Shown: piece after piece, positions 36,536 to 48,399 of the stretch
Layout: the number at the start of each line of letters is the position of its first letter
Position numbering within the stretch: position 1 is the first letter of the stretch
NCBI GenBank assembly: GCA_963920575.1
Contig: OY986967.1
Coordinates: forward strand, 10,968,061 to 11,032,060
DNA: 64,000 nucleotides
Source: Narthecium ossifragum
Lineage: Eukaryota; Streptophyta; Magnoliopsida; Dioscoreales; Nartheciaceae
Direction: 5' to 3'
Notes under the pieces: model-generated
Databases searched by the model: none
Seen by the model: the letters and a program-made list of their open reading frames with translations, nothing else
Told to the model about the DNA's origin: nothing
Program-made: the position numbers and the translations under genes

Positions 36536-38062
36536 TGATGTCGCTCAAATGTGTCACACACAGCGGTCGCGGTGCAGTACAGCATAAGAGAGGTCAAACC
36601 CACAGAGAGACAAGCAGAAAGGATCCAGAAATACAGATAATAATATATTGAAGACAATCAAGAAAGCTAACTAAACTAAATTAGATCAAAGGATTAATGA
36701 TAATGTAGGATTTACTAAATATATCAGGCTTTAGATAAGGCTAGACATCGGGAATCACTTCACTCGGATTTAGATTCTTCTTCTATCAACGGTTCATTCA
36801 ATACTCAGTTAAGGGATTCACATCCCAATCACCCTAACCGAAAGATATAGAATTATGAATCTAACAAAATATATAAATGTCTCCTCCTATGATTGGTTCT
36901 TCCTTATTATAGTTCTAACTTCATCCAACCCAAACCTAAGAATATATGATACTGGCTGTCACTACAGGCAACATATAGCAAAAGTTTATCGGGACAAAGC
37001 CCTAACTCTATCTAACCAGATCTCTAAGAATACACAATACCAACTCTCACAATCGGCAATGCATAGCAAAGATTTCACGAGATAAAGTAGGTAAACAATA
37101 GGTAAAACTATGGGATTATAAGATCATGAAAGAAGCATGACTGGATTCATAGTATTAATCATCCACATAGAGATCTTTAATCTGAAAATAATCCTTGAAG
37201 ACTCAATGCATAGGAAAGAGTTTAACAATAAAGATTGAAACTATGAACCATTGTTGGAGAAGAAGCTCTAGTCCTCGCTAGATCATCCGTCCGCCATGCC
37301 TGCGGATTACTTGGCCATGGATGGAGATTCCTTCATCTTCTTTCTTTGAAAAACCTTCAGAAAAGAGCCTCCAAAAACGTCCAAGAAGTCCCCCTTGACT
37401 TACCCTAACTTTCCTATTTATAGGGTCTAAGAATTAGCAAACACGGGTTAAGTTTAAACCCGTTATACGCTCTTGGCTGATCTGGCGGTCGACCGTGAGA
37501 CCTTGACGGTCGACCGTGAGGTGCACAATTTATTTTGACAAACTGCGGTCGATCTTCGCATCGACCGTCGGAAGTGTTTTTCTTGACAGAGGCTGACGGT
37601 CGATGCCACGGTCGATGCTACGGTTGACCGTGGCATCTTACGGTCGATCATGAGGTTATTTGATCTCCACGATCGACCGTGAGGATTTGACGGTCGACCG
37701 TGAGATCTGACGGTCGACCGTCACTATTCATTCAACACTACGCACTGGTACGAAAAATGTTGTAACTTCCTCTATGTAACTCCGAATCATGAACCGTAAA
37801 ATTCTCCAGAAAGTAAACTTCAAGAGCTTTCCAATAGCATAGCACATCATCTGGTTCTTCTTGGAAAGATACAATTTAATCCTTGAAGTTGACCCATATA
37901 ATCTTTTCAGCTTCTTTCGACTCCAATTTCCTGCATTTTCCAAGCAACTATGTGAAATAACATATACTATAAAAATAGTGCTAAAGAAGTTGATTAAGGG
38001 TGAAGATATAACAATTTAGATGGTTATACGGTTGTTCAGAGTGCACTTTCATGCACTCATCA
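36536..38062 (-). repeat. 5' LTR of element B
   Basis: 1527 bp, sense start at 38062 (TGATGAGTGCATGAAAGTGC), sense end GAGCGACATCA at 36536. The TATA box TATAAATAGG lies at 37413-37422. A GGTCGACC array is at 37480-37725. Confidence 0.92.
37480..37725. promoter_or_regulatory. GGTCGACC array in the B 5' LTR
   Basis: About eleven ACGGTCGACCGT-type palindromes (GGTCGATC and GATCGACC variants included), ending about 60 bp upstream (sense) of the TATA box. Confidence 0.65.
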
Positions 38063-39385
38063 GGTGTTTTCGTCGGTTTGCCCGTGGGGCTTTGCAAGTA
38101 CAGGTTTTCTTTACTGCTTTATACATGGTATATATGATTAAGCATGTTAGCCCTATAATGAGGGGTAGTGGCGATCTGGGATAATAATGACTCCCGGGAT
38201 GTGTAGAATAAACGGGTTGATCGCCTTACTACTTTCCTTAGCCTCGGATGCCGGCGTGTGCCGAGGGCATATGATATGCTGTAGTGATAGTAGTATTTGT
38301 CGGGGTTGCTTCCCTTTGCTGGTTGTTTTCTGTTAGCTGGCTGGCAGTTGGTAGTGCTACCACTGCAACAGTTCCTTGGCCTATTTACCTGTTCACCACC
38401 CTGGGTCGGCAGAGCGCCGAGCCCAGACTATGCTTTATATTATCAAATGTGTTGTATGCTTACTTGTCTTCCTACATGTGTTCATATCATGCATATGATT
38501 GTGCATTAGATGCGTAAGGTTAGGGCGTGGGCGATTTGTAGTGTCGTTGTCCCGAGGTTTTGGAAGCTTGGATTTAGCCCTAGGACCGTGGTTGGGTAGC
38601 TTGGTCCAGGATTGGATGGTTGTGTTAATTCAAATTCGATGATAGGCCTAGATGACTTAGACACCTGTTCATCGTGGTTTTAGAGGTCGTGTCGGCCTCG
38701 AGCCGGGTTCTGAGGTGTAGCCGGTGTCCGGTTCTCTTTTCTCTTGAGTAGAGGGTGTATCTACTCAGCGTAGTCGGTTTCCGCTTAGCAGTGCTGGTTT
38801 CCTGCTCGTGAGATGGCAGTTTTAGTTTCCTACCTCACGGAGGGTGACCCAGTATGTGACCAGCTCGGCTGGAAGACCATGACTAAGGCCCCTCAGGGAC
38901 ACGCAGTGGGGTTATGGGACCCCTGTGTACATACATGCTTTGTTTGAGGGTGACACTGTTGTGTTCCCTCTTCCTTGTGTGCATCGTAATGTAGTTTCTC
39001 TGCTGAGCTTAGTTGCTCATTCCTACCCCGACTGCGTTTTTGTGGCCCCTACCTGGAAGGTGTTTTGTGGCGTGGCGGTGCCCGGCGGTGTTTGAGGAGC
39101 GGTGATCATCAGTTTACCCATTTTGTTATATTTAGTCTCATACGGGAGTATGTTTGTAACTAATTTCCCCTATTCGAGAATTTATAGACTTGTAACTTTT
39201 GGGTTTGTATCTGTTATTTTGAGGCTTCTGTAATCAATTATTGTTTAATGAGGGTGCTTGATGATTGCTTAGGGAAACCAGTAGATTAGAGGGAACCATT
39301 GCCAAAAATTTTCGAAGTTAGTTAGGTTCCGGTTTGCGTTCCCCTTGCCCGGTTTGGCTTTTGCGGGTCGGGGCCTGACACCTTG

Positions 39386-39664
39386 GGTGAGGTGTACCGC
39401 GAGCACCGAACGTTCCTGACTGCCATTCTTCATCGCTTGGACGCGGTAGACGCATGCGATGCAACCCTCAGAGAAGACATCTCCGGCCTTCGCCAGGAGG
39501 TCGCTGGCCTTCAACAAGACGTTTCGCGTTTTAGTCGGGATGCCTCGTATATCCGCACACGGCTAGACACCTTCTTTCCCCTGACCTCTACGGAGCCTCC
39601 ACCTATTACTGCCATTGTTCCGTATCGACCACCTTCCTCCTCGGAGCCAAGACCCAAGGGTTGA
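39386..39664 (+). pseudogene. Post-pol ORF of E2, C-terminal part
   Basis: It continues in frame from 24981 once LTR A, element B and one duplication are removed (PTM then GEVYREH). It encodes about 92 residues with a heptad pattern (ILHRLDAVDACDATLREDI, LRQEVAGLQQDVSRF) predicting a coiled coil, then a Pro-rich tail and TGA at 39662-39664. The matching part of element C is LTMSDIYNEV...RQDALQRDVARI. Confidence 0.75.
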
Positions 39665-41465
39665 TACTAGTGTCTTAGCTTGTCGGTTTGCATGTTGCCT
39701 TTGTACTTGCTTGATTTGATTGTTTACCTGTTAGCTTTCTTTTACCTAGGCGAATGTCGTACAAGGAGCTTGTTCTTAGTGACTTAGACTATATCTAGGG
39801 GTCAGTTTCGTATTTTTGGTTGGCCGGGACTTGTTTTGGTCATAAATGGAGGATGGATATATTTTTGTGCTCCCGTGCTCATTTTTTGTATCTTTTGTAA
39901 TATTGGTAGTGGACTTATACAATGGATGCTGGCTATGGGGGTGTGCCCCGCATGTGTGTGCGACTTGAGAATGTGAATGTGAATGTGTACTGTGTATAGG
40001 TGAATGGAGATATGGATGTCTGGATATCAAAATGAATGTAAATAAAAATATTCTGTAGCCCTTGTGCTTTTTGAATAAATAGAGGAGATGCTGTCCAAAG
40101 TTTCTCTGATTTTTTATGCTTATTCTATTCTTGACTACATTTCCATCACGGGGTATTTCTTCTACTATTTTCCAAGGTCTCTATACCATGGTATGCATAT
40201 TGCTGCGATGCCTTACGACATTACGAGAGTACTTGATTTTCTCGATTAACCTTGATCAGCAAATACGGTTTTAACTATCACCAAGGTTACTGTTTCATTA
40301 GAAGCATCATCATGTTATCTCTGTCCCTTACCCTATTTCCATGCTTGAGGAGAATCCCGCTTAAGTTGGAGGGTAGCATTCATAAATTTCATGCTTAATT
40401 TTTTTTGATAACCGATATAATACATTCCTTGATATTTATCAAACGAACTAAATTATGATATTTATTGATAAAGATGCATGTTTTAGAAATTTATTTTATG
40501 AATTATTTTGATACTTGTATGCCATATAAGGGATAGTAAATGTTTGTTATGCATGACATTATTTCTATACTATAATACTTTTACCATGATTTAAGGATAA
40601 CTTGACATATCCTAATGCACATGTTCACTTTCACATGTTAATCAGTTGATATTAGACTCTAAGGATGATACTATGATGGATTTTCAGTTTTATGTCATAT
40701 CACATAACATACATGAACACATGCAATTATCTGCATATGCAAAATATATGAAAAAAAGAAAGGACTTTCAACTTAGTAACCGGGAAGTTTGCTTAGCCAG
40801 CATGGTGTTCACATAAAACGGTTCAATTTCCCGAAAAAATATGACTAGTTATGATTTATAGCCTTCATGGTTTGAGCAGTAGAGTCTGAAGAGTGTTCTA
40901 CACTTAGTGCCCTAAAGCCGACTGGTTTGGGTGTCACTGGCTTGAATCTCGTTACATGGACTATGAAGGAAAAAAAATATAAAAAAAATAAAAACAGAGA
41001 TTGTTATGTGATAAGTGGAAGATATGTGCTTGGATAAGATTGCGATCTTGAATAGTTGAAGTGTTTATATATAATTGATACTCTGAAGCATGTGGAACTC
41101 TATTCACACACTGGAGTGTTAAAGTTAATTTTTTTAGTCATGAGTAAATATGTTAAAGTATTGGAAATATGTTATGACATGCTTTGCTTTGCTATATCTT
41201 TATGTGCCTATGAGTTGAAGGGTATATTCATAGATAATAGTTCTAATTCATGCATTAGTATTGATGAATATTATAATGGATTTCTAGCAGCATAGTCAAG
41301 GAAATGTATAGATGTTTTTGGATGTCATCCCTGAAAACCCTCAGGAGACTATACCCAGAGGTTTAAAGGCTTGTTGCACATGCTAAGTGCAATCGTGTGA
41401 CCTACGAAAGTGGCTAGTTAGATTTATTTCTATTTTTTACTTTGCTCGAGGACTAACAAAGATCA
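39665..41465 (+). other. 3' UTR of E2
   Basis: Homologous to 13734-15279 of element C in the opposite orientation. AT-rich and non-coding, with one copy of the structured motif at 40762-40832 whose closing stem is poorly conserved. The 79-codon ORF at 41056 corresponds to a broken stretch in C and is not supported. Confidence 0.65.
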
Positions 41466-41480
41466 AGTTGGGGGGGGGTA
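41466..41480 (+). other. Polypurine tract of E2
   Basis: AGTTGGGGGGGGGTA directly before the LTR start TGATAAG; the G-run is expanded relative to element C. Confidence 0.85.
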
Positions 41481-43086
41481 TGATAAGATTTGAAAAGTTT
41501 ACAAATTACCCTTATAATTTGGATTTGTTAGTCTTCGAGCAATGCTTCATTAACTATCTTTACCCTATTTCAGGTACAAAAGACCTCAGTAAGAGTTAAA
41601 TCAAGTTTGGAGTTAAAACGAGCACATTTGGGGAATTCCAGTATAAATGATCGATCACCACAGTATAAAAGGAACGATCATTTACATGCATCAGCTTGAC
41701 AGAGAGCACCAGTTCAAAGGATCAATCATCACATCATAAAGGATCGATCATTTATGTGCATCAACAGTGGTAGAGAGCAAGGTTTGAAAAGATCGATGTT
41801 CGTCCAAGGAATGATCGATCACCCACGAGGCGTGACCCATAATACAAGCAAATGATCGATCATCTTCTATAAGAAGATCGATCCTTTATTGGGTTCAGCT
41901 AGTAATAGAAGACTAAAAATGATCAATCTTCACCCTATGATGATCGATCATTTGTTTTTCCATGAAGAAAATCAATGGCCCAGATTTAATCCGATGGAAG
42001 GGTTTTTCCTAGGCTATAAATAGACATGTTCTAGGGTTTCTTGGAGTTCTCTTGTTCCTCGCTGAGGAAGTTTCTCTCTTGGAACTTGATCGGAGTTTTC
42101 TTTTTCCTCTTTTAAACTTTTGTTTGGAGATTCTTTTGGAGTAAATCCATGGCGGAAAAGCTTCATCAACTTTCTTCCCTGGATCCAACCCTAAAGATGA
42201 TTAGCTAAAACCCTCGCCATGGGATTCTTATGATGTAAGTAGGGTTTCTATTGGGGATTCTTAAGATTGAAGGCTTCTACACCTTCTTGAGTGGTTTATA
42301 TGGATTGATCTCAAATTCTTTATATATTAGGTGTTACTTTGATTGTTGGATGTTTGGATTGCTTTATTATGTGTTAGATCTAGAGCTAATGCATATTAGT
42401 GCTTGCATTGGAATCAACGAATGAAGGAATCATGCTAGAACCATGAACTCCCACATTATGATGGTTTCTATCCGGAATTAGGGACTTTATCATGCTAGAA
42501 CCACTATAATCTATTCCTAATCCTCCACATATATCCTATCTTTATAGATTTAGCCATCGAGGTGCTAGAACCATCTTGATCTTACACCTGAATCCATATT
42601 GTGATTATTTTCTTACGATGAATCGGTCTTAATCAGAGGGTTCATTAGCGGTGATCGGAACTAATCATTAGGTCATCGACTTTTAGGCAATTGTTCTCAC
42701 CGACAAGGGAACCTAATCGAACCTTGTTGAGTGATAGGGAAAATTAGCCATTTACCTATCAACCATTAGATTAAACCATTCAATTGAATTAGTGAGCACT
42801 AATCTTAGGAAGAACTGGTAGAATTTTTGTTATTGATTAAGAATCCCTTGGCTTGTTTCTCTTATCTATAAATCCCTTAGTATAAAATAGTTTAATTCCA
42901 ATTTTAAACCCTTTCTCAACTCATTAGTAGGAAGCTATACAAAGCATTTCAATTTAATCCTGTTTCCCCGTGGATCGACTCGGACTCTCCACTAACTACT
43001 AGTTTTTAGTAGCTAAGTAGAGCAGTGGTTAATATTAGTAATTTTGGACAGACTTGTTATGCCACGACACGTTTGAATCACTATCA
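41481..43086 (+). repeat. 3' LTR of E2 (C family)
   Basis: 1606 bp, start TGATAAGATTTG, end GAATCACTATCA. The TATA box TATAAATAG is at 42015-42023. The 5' part matches 604-776. The right flank CTTAG (43087-43091) has no partner I can find. It is not the D-family LTR type seen at the 5' end of E. Confidence 0.85.
41640..41960. promoter_or_regulatory. ATGATCGATCAT array in the E2 LTR
   Basis: Ten or more ATGATCGATCAT, AGATCGATCCTT or near copies in U3, ending about 55 bp upstream of the TATA box. Confidence 0.65.
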
Positions 43087-43800
43087 CTTAGGACATCGGA
43101 AAGGAGGCATGGGTAGAGTTTTAGGATAGTTTAGAGGAGTTGGGGGTAAGATAGGGATCAGACGCGGGTTGATGGCGATGGGGACGAAGGTCGGGTTGCC
43201 AAGGGGATCACCAGAGGAGATGACGAAGGCGGAGGAGGGCTGGACGGAGTCGTTGTGCCAAGAGGAGGAGGATTAGGGACTTGGGTGGTAGCGGGGGCGG
43301 CCGGAGAGGGTACGGCGGGGATGGTCGGCGGTGAGGTTGGGGCTTGGACACGAGAGAGAAGAGAGGAGGAAGGTGATGACGTGGCCAATGACGTGGTAGA
43401 GGTGCTGGCATGGCGGATAGAGAAAGTGGTGAGGGTGAGGGTTGAAGGAAATATTGGCAGGGGCGGATACGGTGCTGGCTGCGGAGAAGGTGACTGGCAG
43501 GGAAGAAGGTGGATCGGTGGACGTTGGTTGGAGAGAACTCTTGGGGAAGAGAACTCAGCCTCTGGATAGTTACTGATGGAGAACTAACCCTTGGATAATC
43601 CTAACTAGAGGATTAAGCCATTACTCTACAAACTACTCTACTCTCTACTTTATTCATCTACTCAACTCATCATTGATCATGAATGCTTCATACCTAACTA
43701 CTGAGCTCATTTTATAGAGGCCTCGACTAAGTCATAATCCAACTAGAAAACCCCCTTTCTTAATCAGCAAGTAATAATGCTTCCATACTAAAACTCAACT
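43087..43800 (-). other. Unclassified GC-rich block, possibly minus-strand LTR/leader
   Basis: GC-rich at 43150-43560, then AT-rich. On the minus strand a TATA-like TATAAAATGAG lies near 43715, and a downstream Pro/Ser-rich open stretch reads to about 43158. It could be an LTR with the start of gag of an unrelated element, or a captured fragment. I do not recognise a protein domain. Confidence 0.3.
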
Positions 43801-44172
43801 GTATAAGAGGGCAGTCAGTTCAGATGATTGACAGGAGAGACCAGTCTCGAGAGACAGGATGGTCCCGTCAGAGTTAGCCCTTTGAGGTACAGAGGTGTTG
43901 TAGGGGTAACTTGGGAGCGCTGGAGGTGCATGTGCAGTTTGTCCCAAGCGGTTTTCACCCCGAGGTGTTTCTATGTCTTGTGTGGCCGTTGCGGGCGTTG
44001 GTGCCCCGGTGGCTTGTGTTGCAGGCGTTGATGCTCGGTGCCTTGTGTGGTTGCTCGGGTTGCGAGCTTGCTAACCTTTCTTGTCTTGTGCAGGTGTGCT
44101 GGTTTCTGCTTTGTTGTTTCCGGCCCTACTCTTATCGAATTTCGGGATGAAATTCCTTTAAGTGTGATAGGT
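43801..44172 (+). pseudogene. pol: Decayed end of a Tekay-like pol (K)
   Basis: Contains LRYRGVVGVTWERW (43880-43925), which resembles the end of chromovirus pol (usual form WxxxxVEEATWERE, in the chromodomain region), followed by reading-frame decay and CGAATTTCGGGATGAAATTC, the sequence typical just before the PPT of Tekay/Del elements. Directly followed by LTR K1 at 44173. Only the last 120 or so codons remain. Confidence 0.55.
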
Positions 44173-46533
44173 TGTGAGGACATGTTCCTCTAACCTGGTC
44201 CGACCACGTTGGGTCGATGGTCTGGTTTTATGGTTTGGCTCTGTTGGCCTTGGTTTGCGATCGGTTGATTGCATCGCTGCTTTTGGACCCTAGGGGCAAT
44301 TTGGTAAAATTGCGCCCTGGTGGTCGGTTTCACACCTTCGTAGTGCACACACAGCCTTGATTAATGTACGTGATTGAATAGATCCAGTAGGAGCGTTCAC
44401 GATCGTCAGATCGGGATGAGATTGCGACGAGATTGCAATTTGGAGACAGCGATGGAGGATGGCGGATCACGGCAGATTAGCAGAGGAATGAAGACTGGAT
44501 TGGCGTTTAGGGTAGGGTTTCTACCTTAACTTTGGGTTAAACTTAAGTTAGGGTTTGATTGTTTGATCTGTTGTTTTCTTTCTGCTAATTAGTCCCTCTA
44601 TGCATGCTAAATTACTGATTGAAGTCTCTAGAGATTTGATTGAAATTTATTTGGGTTTTATGCTTGTTTTTCCCGGATTTTATCAAAGCTCTGTTTTTCT
44701 GCGAGCTGAGCTGTTCTTGCTCACATCTTGGCTCGTACATGCATGATCTCGTTTGATCATGAATATGAAAGTTGTAGATCTTCGAATCTACTTTCACTTC
44801 CCGCTGGTTTTTTAATTTGTAGATTTATATACGAATTTTGCTGATTTTTGTACGGAACTGCTGTGAAACTGGATTTGTGAAATTAGTAAGATAATTAAGT
44901 AGAAATTAGACATCAATTAGATCCAATTCTTGGAGGAAATGTTCCTCACATGTTAATCAATATCTGCCCAAGTTTAATTTAAGATTTGACGTCGTTTGGA
45001 AGTCGAGTTGACAAGATTTCACGGCTTCAAATTTAGGATTATTGTAGCAATCCGAAAATGTGTAATTTCTGGATTTCGATGTTTTTCTTGTGTTTAATTC
45101 TTTTGGAATTATGAAGTTAATCCTCGAAATGATCTCTAGGATTAACTTGTTCAATGTGATGATCTTTGTATACTTAATTACCTCAATTTCGGCCTAATTA
45201 GTTAGTTGCAAAACTCTCCTCTAATTAGCAATTAGATTGTGAAGTATGCCTATTAATTATAAGTGATTTGGATTATTGTAATGAGCATGTATGTCTAATG
45301 TGTATTTGTAATTCGGGTCATGCTAGTATATTTAAATGCCAAGTCTCGGGCTAATGGATTGGGTTTTACTTTGTGTTATACTCCGTGTATTCCTTCGCCG
45401 ATTTCCCGTGCTTAGAAGCTTTTCATTCAAACTGTAGTGTGCTATCTGCTTATATAATTTATATTTGCTTAAGCCCGTGTGGGGCTCGTGGTTGAACAAA
45501 GGGAGTCATGCCCCTTGGGATGTTTAGATAGTTGAATGGCCCGAAGTTGTACCCTAGTTGTTGTTTATTATATTTGTTGTTGATTGATGAATGCGTGGCC
45601 GGGGTTGTGCCCCCGTTGTAGAAATTGCGGTTGACGGCTGTGGACGCCGTCGTAATGCGGAAATTTCGATTGAATGTGTTGTTGCTTGTTTACCGCCCGT
45701 AGGATTGGATTATTGTAGTTTAAACCCTTATCTGCTTTATGCATGTTTACCCCTTTGCGAGCCATACGCTACGCCTAGCCTTGTATTATGTATGACATAC
45801 TGTTGCATGTCATGATCTATTAAATGTGCGCGTGAGCATTGCATGTATTTGCTTGCATTAGAGGCATCAGGCTAGGTGGTAGGCGATGTATTCAATCGTC
45901 GATCCGGGGTTCTCGGGTAGCCCGGATCTAGCCCTAGGACCGGGTTTTGGGTAGTCGAGGATTAGGACGTGATTGTCATCAATGATTATATTTGATATCA
46001 TTCGAGAATTATTAGGTAGTCGGACTGGAATATTATATTATTTTAGGTTTAAAGGTCGTGTCGCTTCTCCAAGGCCAAGTGCTAAGGATGGTTGTCCATG
46101 TCCCAGACGTGTGTCCCCACGCAGAGGTTCCCTGCTAGGTAAGGGTGTTCCTGCTGGTTCTGGTTCCTATTTCCTCCCAGCGTGTTTGGTTGATGTTCTC
46201 AGCATGATCAGTTGAGAAGAGTAGGATCCCTTGGGGAATCGATAGGGGTTATGGGACCCTGTGGCATCCTTTAGACTTAGGCGGAGAAATGACACTATTG
46301 TTATTTCCCTTCCTTTCTGTGCGACGTACAATGGCGTAGAATCCTACTGAGCTTTGTTACACACTCCTACTTGGGCAGCATCGGTGATGCAGGTCGATGC
46401 AGTCCTTTCCTTTCAGGTGATCTTCTGGGTGTTGGCGCGTCATTCTCGAGGTGAACGTGGACTTGGAGTTTCGGGGAGTACGATGATCCTGGAGTTTTTC
46501 CTTTTGTTAATAATTGTACATTTGCAGTTATAT
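44173..46533 (+). mobile_element. K1: Tekay-like 3' LTR, 3' end cut by LTR L
   Basis: Starts TGTGAGGACATGTTCC. It shares blocks in order with LTR I (read in reverse), e.g. GGGAGTCATGCCCCTTGGG at 45500 and the GGGTAGCCCGGATCTAGCC block at 45915. It stops at 46533 about 300 bp short of the expected GACA end, where LTR L begins. Confidence 0.75.
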
Positions 46534-48399
46534 TGTGAGGGCCCATCCCTCTGACCTGGCTCGACCGCGTGGGTCGAGGGCCGTTTCCCTGTCGGTTTGA
46601 TTCCGCGTCGGGGACGATCGGGCGATCGTATGGTAGTTTTTAGCCCCAGGGGCATTTTGGTAAATATGCCCTTTGGTGGTCAGTTCACAACCGCGTTACA
46701 CACACGGCCTTGGATTGATGTATGTGAATGATTAGAACCTTAAGGGTGCATTCGATCGGAAGATCGGAGCTCGATCGGGAAAGATCGAGTTGGATGGCCG
46801 AGATCGGTTATGATCTCTATATATACCCAGACCCTTTCTCTCTCTTTTCTTCTTCCCTGTTGTTGTCTCCCTTTCTCTCTCATTCTCTCTCCTACCGGCT
46901 GAGCTAGGGCTTGGAGGCGAGGTCTTCGAGGAGCGGATCTTGGGGGTTAAACTGGTTGGACGCGTGGAGGAGCTGCCCTACTTGATCAAGTAGGTGTTTC
47001 TACCTCGATCTTGTGATCGGGTTCTCCTAGGATAGGTTTATTGTGATTTCGATGTAGGAGTACTTGGTAGAATATTGTGTAGCTTAATGCTTGAGTATTA
47101 TAGCTTGCTTTGAGTATTCCTACTATGTGATTTCCGTATTTTATCGGACGATTCTCGTATTATCGGCGTTTTGTCGGTTTTCGGCCATTGAGACCTAGAT
47201 TCGAGATTTAACCATCAAAATCGTGTTTTCTTTGTACCAATAGCTTCTCCATCATTTATTACACATGCATGCAAAGTTTCATTGTTTTCCAACAAGATTT
47301 GATCATTCAAATCCAAGAAATTGGATTTACAGCACTGTTATGAGGAACTATGCATTAGGCTCGACGGTCGATCGTCGGATCGTCCGTCCAGCATTGATAC
47401 GCTTCTTTCTGGCCTGATGGTCGACCGTCGCATTGACCATCAGGCTCTGTCGCGTTTTGGACGTCCCACGGTCCATGTTCCGATCGACCGCGTGCTCCTT
47501 CCCTTTTTTCCATTCCGCCTCATGGTCGACCGTCGGATCGACCATCGGATTGACCATCAGTTCGACCGTCAGATCGACAGTCGGATTGACAGTCGGATCG
47601 ACCATTAGGCTCTGTCTCGTTGTGGGCCGCCCACGGTCGATGTACCGATCGACCGTGGCTCTTATGGTTTTCCCTCGTTTGGCCCCACGGTCAACCGTCG
47701 GATCGACCGTGGCATCGACCATGGCCTCACGGTCGACCGTCGGATCGACAGTCACATCGAACATGAGCTCCTGTGTCCCTGAGCAGTGTTTTCTGATTTC
47801 CTTTGATTGGTTTTTATTCATGATTGATATCCAATCATTTTAGGAAGCGTACACATTGTTTTCATGGGATATTAAAGGATTTCTATCGAGATTGGGAATT
47901 GAATCGGGAGTTTAACCTCTTGACAAATTTACGGTCTTTACTCGCATTTAAATATTTGGTTGGATAGTAGTTTAAATGCTTATTGTCTCCCTAGCCGTTA
48001 GCTAACGATGAGTGTTAGCTAACGAGGTATTGTGGAACCTTAGCCCATTGCCGGCGAGTGCCGAGGGCTATTGTATAACTGTTAAACCTATAATTGATGT
48101 TGTGGCAAATGGAGACATATAGGATAGATGTTTGCATAGGTTCATGCACTGTATGCATTAGAGGCATATTAGGTTAGGCGGGCGATGGGTTGATCGCCGA
48201 TCCGAGGCTCTCGGGTAGCTCGGATCTAGCCTTAGGACCGCGACTGGATAGTAAGGATTAGGGCGTGATTGTATAATTGGAATCTCATGTTATCGGGGAT
48301 GTGTTATAGTCAGCTATGATCTTTGCTTTGATGTTTAGAGGTCGTGGTGTTTTCCCAAGGCCGAGTGCTAAGGATGGTTATCGATGTCCCAGACATGGT
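46534..48399 (+). mobile_element. L: Tekay-like LTR, 3' end cut by element G
   Basis: Starts TGTGAGGGCCCATCCC. TATATATA lies at 46818-46825 with a pyrimidine-rich start region after it. It shares the CGATCCGAGGCTCTCGGGTA block with other LTRs of the group, ends at the insertion of G, and the rest is not found. It carries a 410-bp array of GGTCGACC palindromes absent from K1 and I at the matching place. Confidence 0.75.
47350..47765. repeat. 12-bp GGTCGACC/GGATCGACC array inside LTR L
   Basis: The core (47523-47610) is a tandem 12-mer, CGACCGTCGGAT with one- or two-base changes, repeated about seven times. Further CACGGTCGATC and CGACCGTGG units surround it. It lies about 530 bp downstream of the TATA box, so probably in the transcribed leader. 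Confidence 0.75.

Larger units (their letters stand above)
25872..38062 (-). mobile_element. B: 12.2-kb Athila-like element with two LTRs
   Basis: Complete minus-strand element with LTRs 36536-38062 (5') and 25872-29803 (3', holding A'). The target duplication GGTGT (25867-25871, 38063-38067) is perfect. It has PBS, gag, pol and PPT in order and no post-pol ORF. The LTRs start TGATGAGTGCATG and end GAGCGACATCA; about 5-10% differences between them by eye suggest an old insertion. Coding sequence has roughly six nonsense codons and at least one frameshift. Confidence 0.92.
24982..39380 (+). mobile_element. A: Tekay-like solo LTR, interrupted by element B
   Basis: Starts TTTGAGGATC (canonical TGTGAGGA with one change) and ends GGTCGGGGCCTGACA. 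Flanks CCATG (24977-24981) and CCTTG (39381-39385) are a target duplication with one mismatch, and removal joins the post-pol ORF in frame. LTR sequence is 24982-25871 and 38068-39380, about 2.2 kb. TATAAAAAGG lies at 25311-25320. GATCGATC palindromes occur at 25258-25288 and 25705-25860, on both sides of the TATA box. No internal region, so it is a solo LTR. Confidence 0.85.

Noticed and set aside
41056..41295. 79-codon ORF in the E2 3' UTR
   Set aside because: The homologous stretch in element C (14150-13932) differs by indels and shows no protein-level constraint by eye.
47321..47843. ORFs rich in Asp, Arg and Val (TVDPTVD repeats)
   Set aside because: Translation of the 12-bp palindrome array in LTR L.
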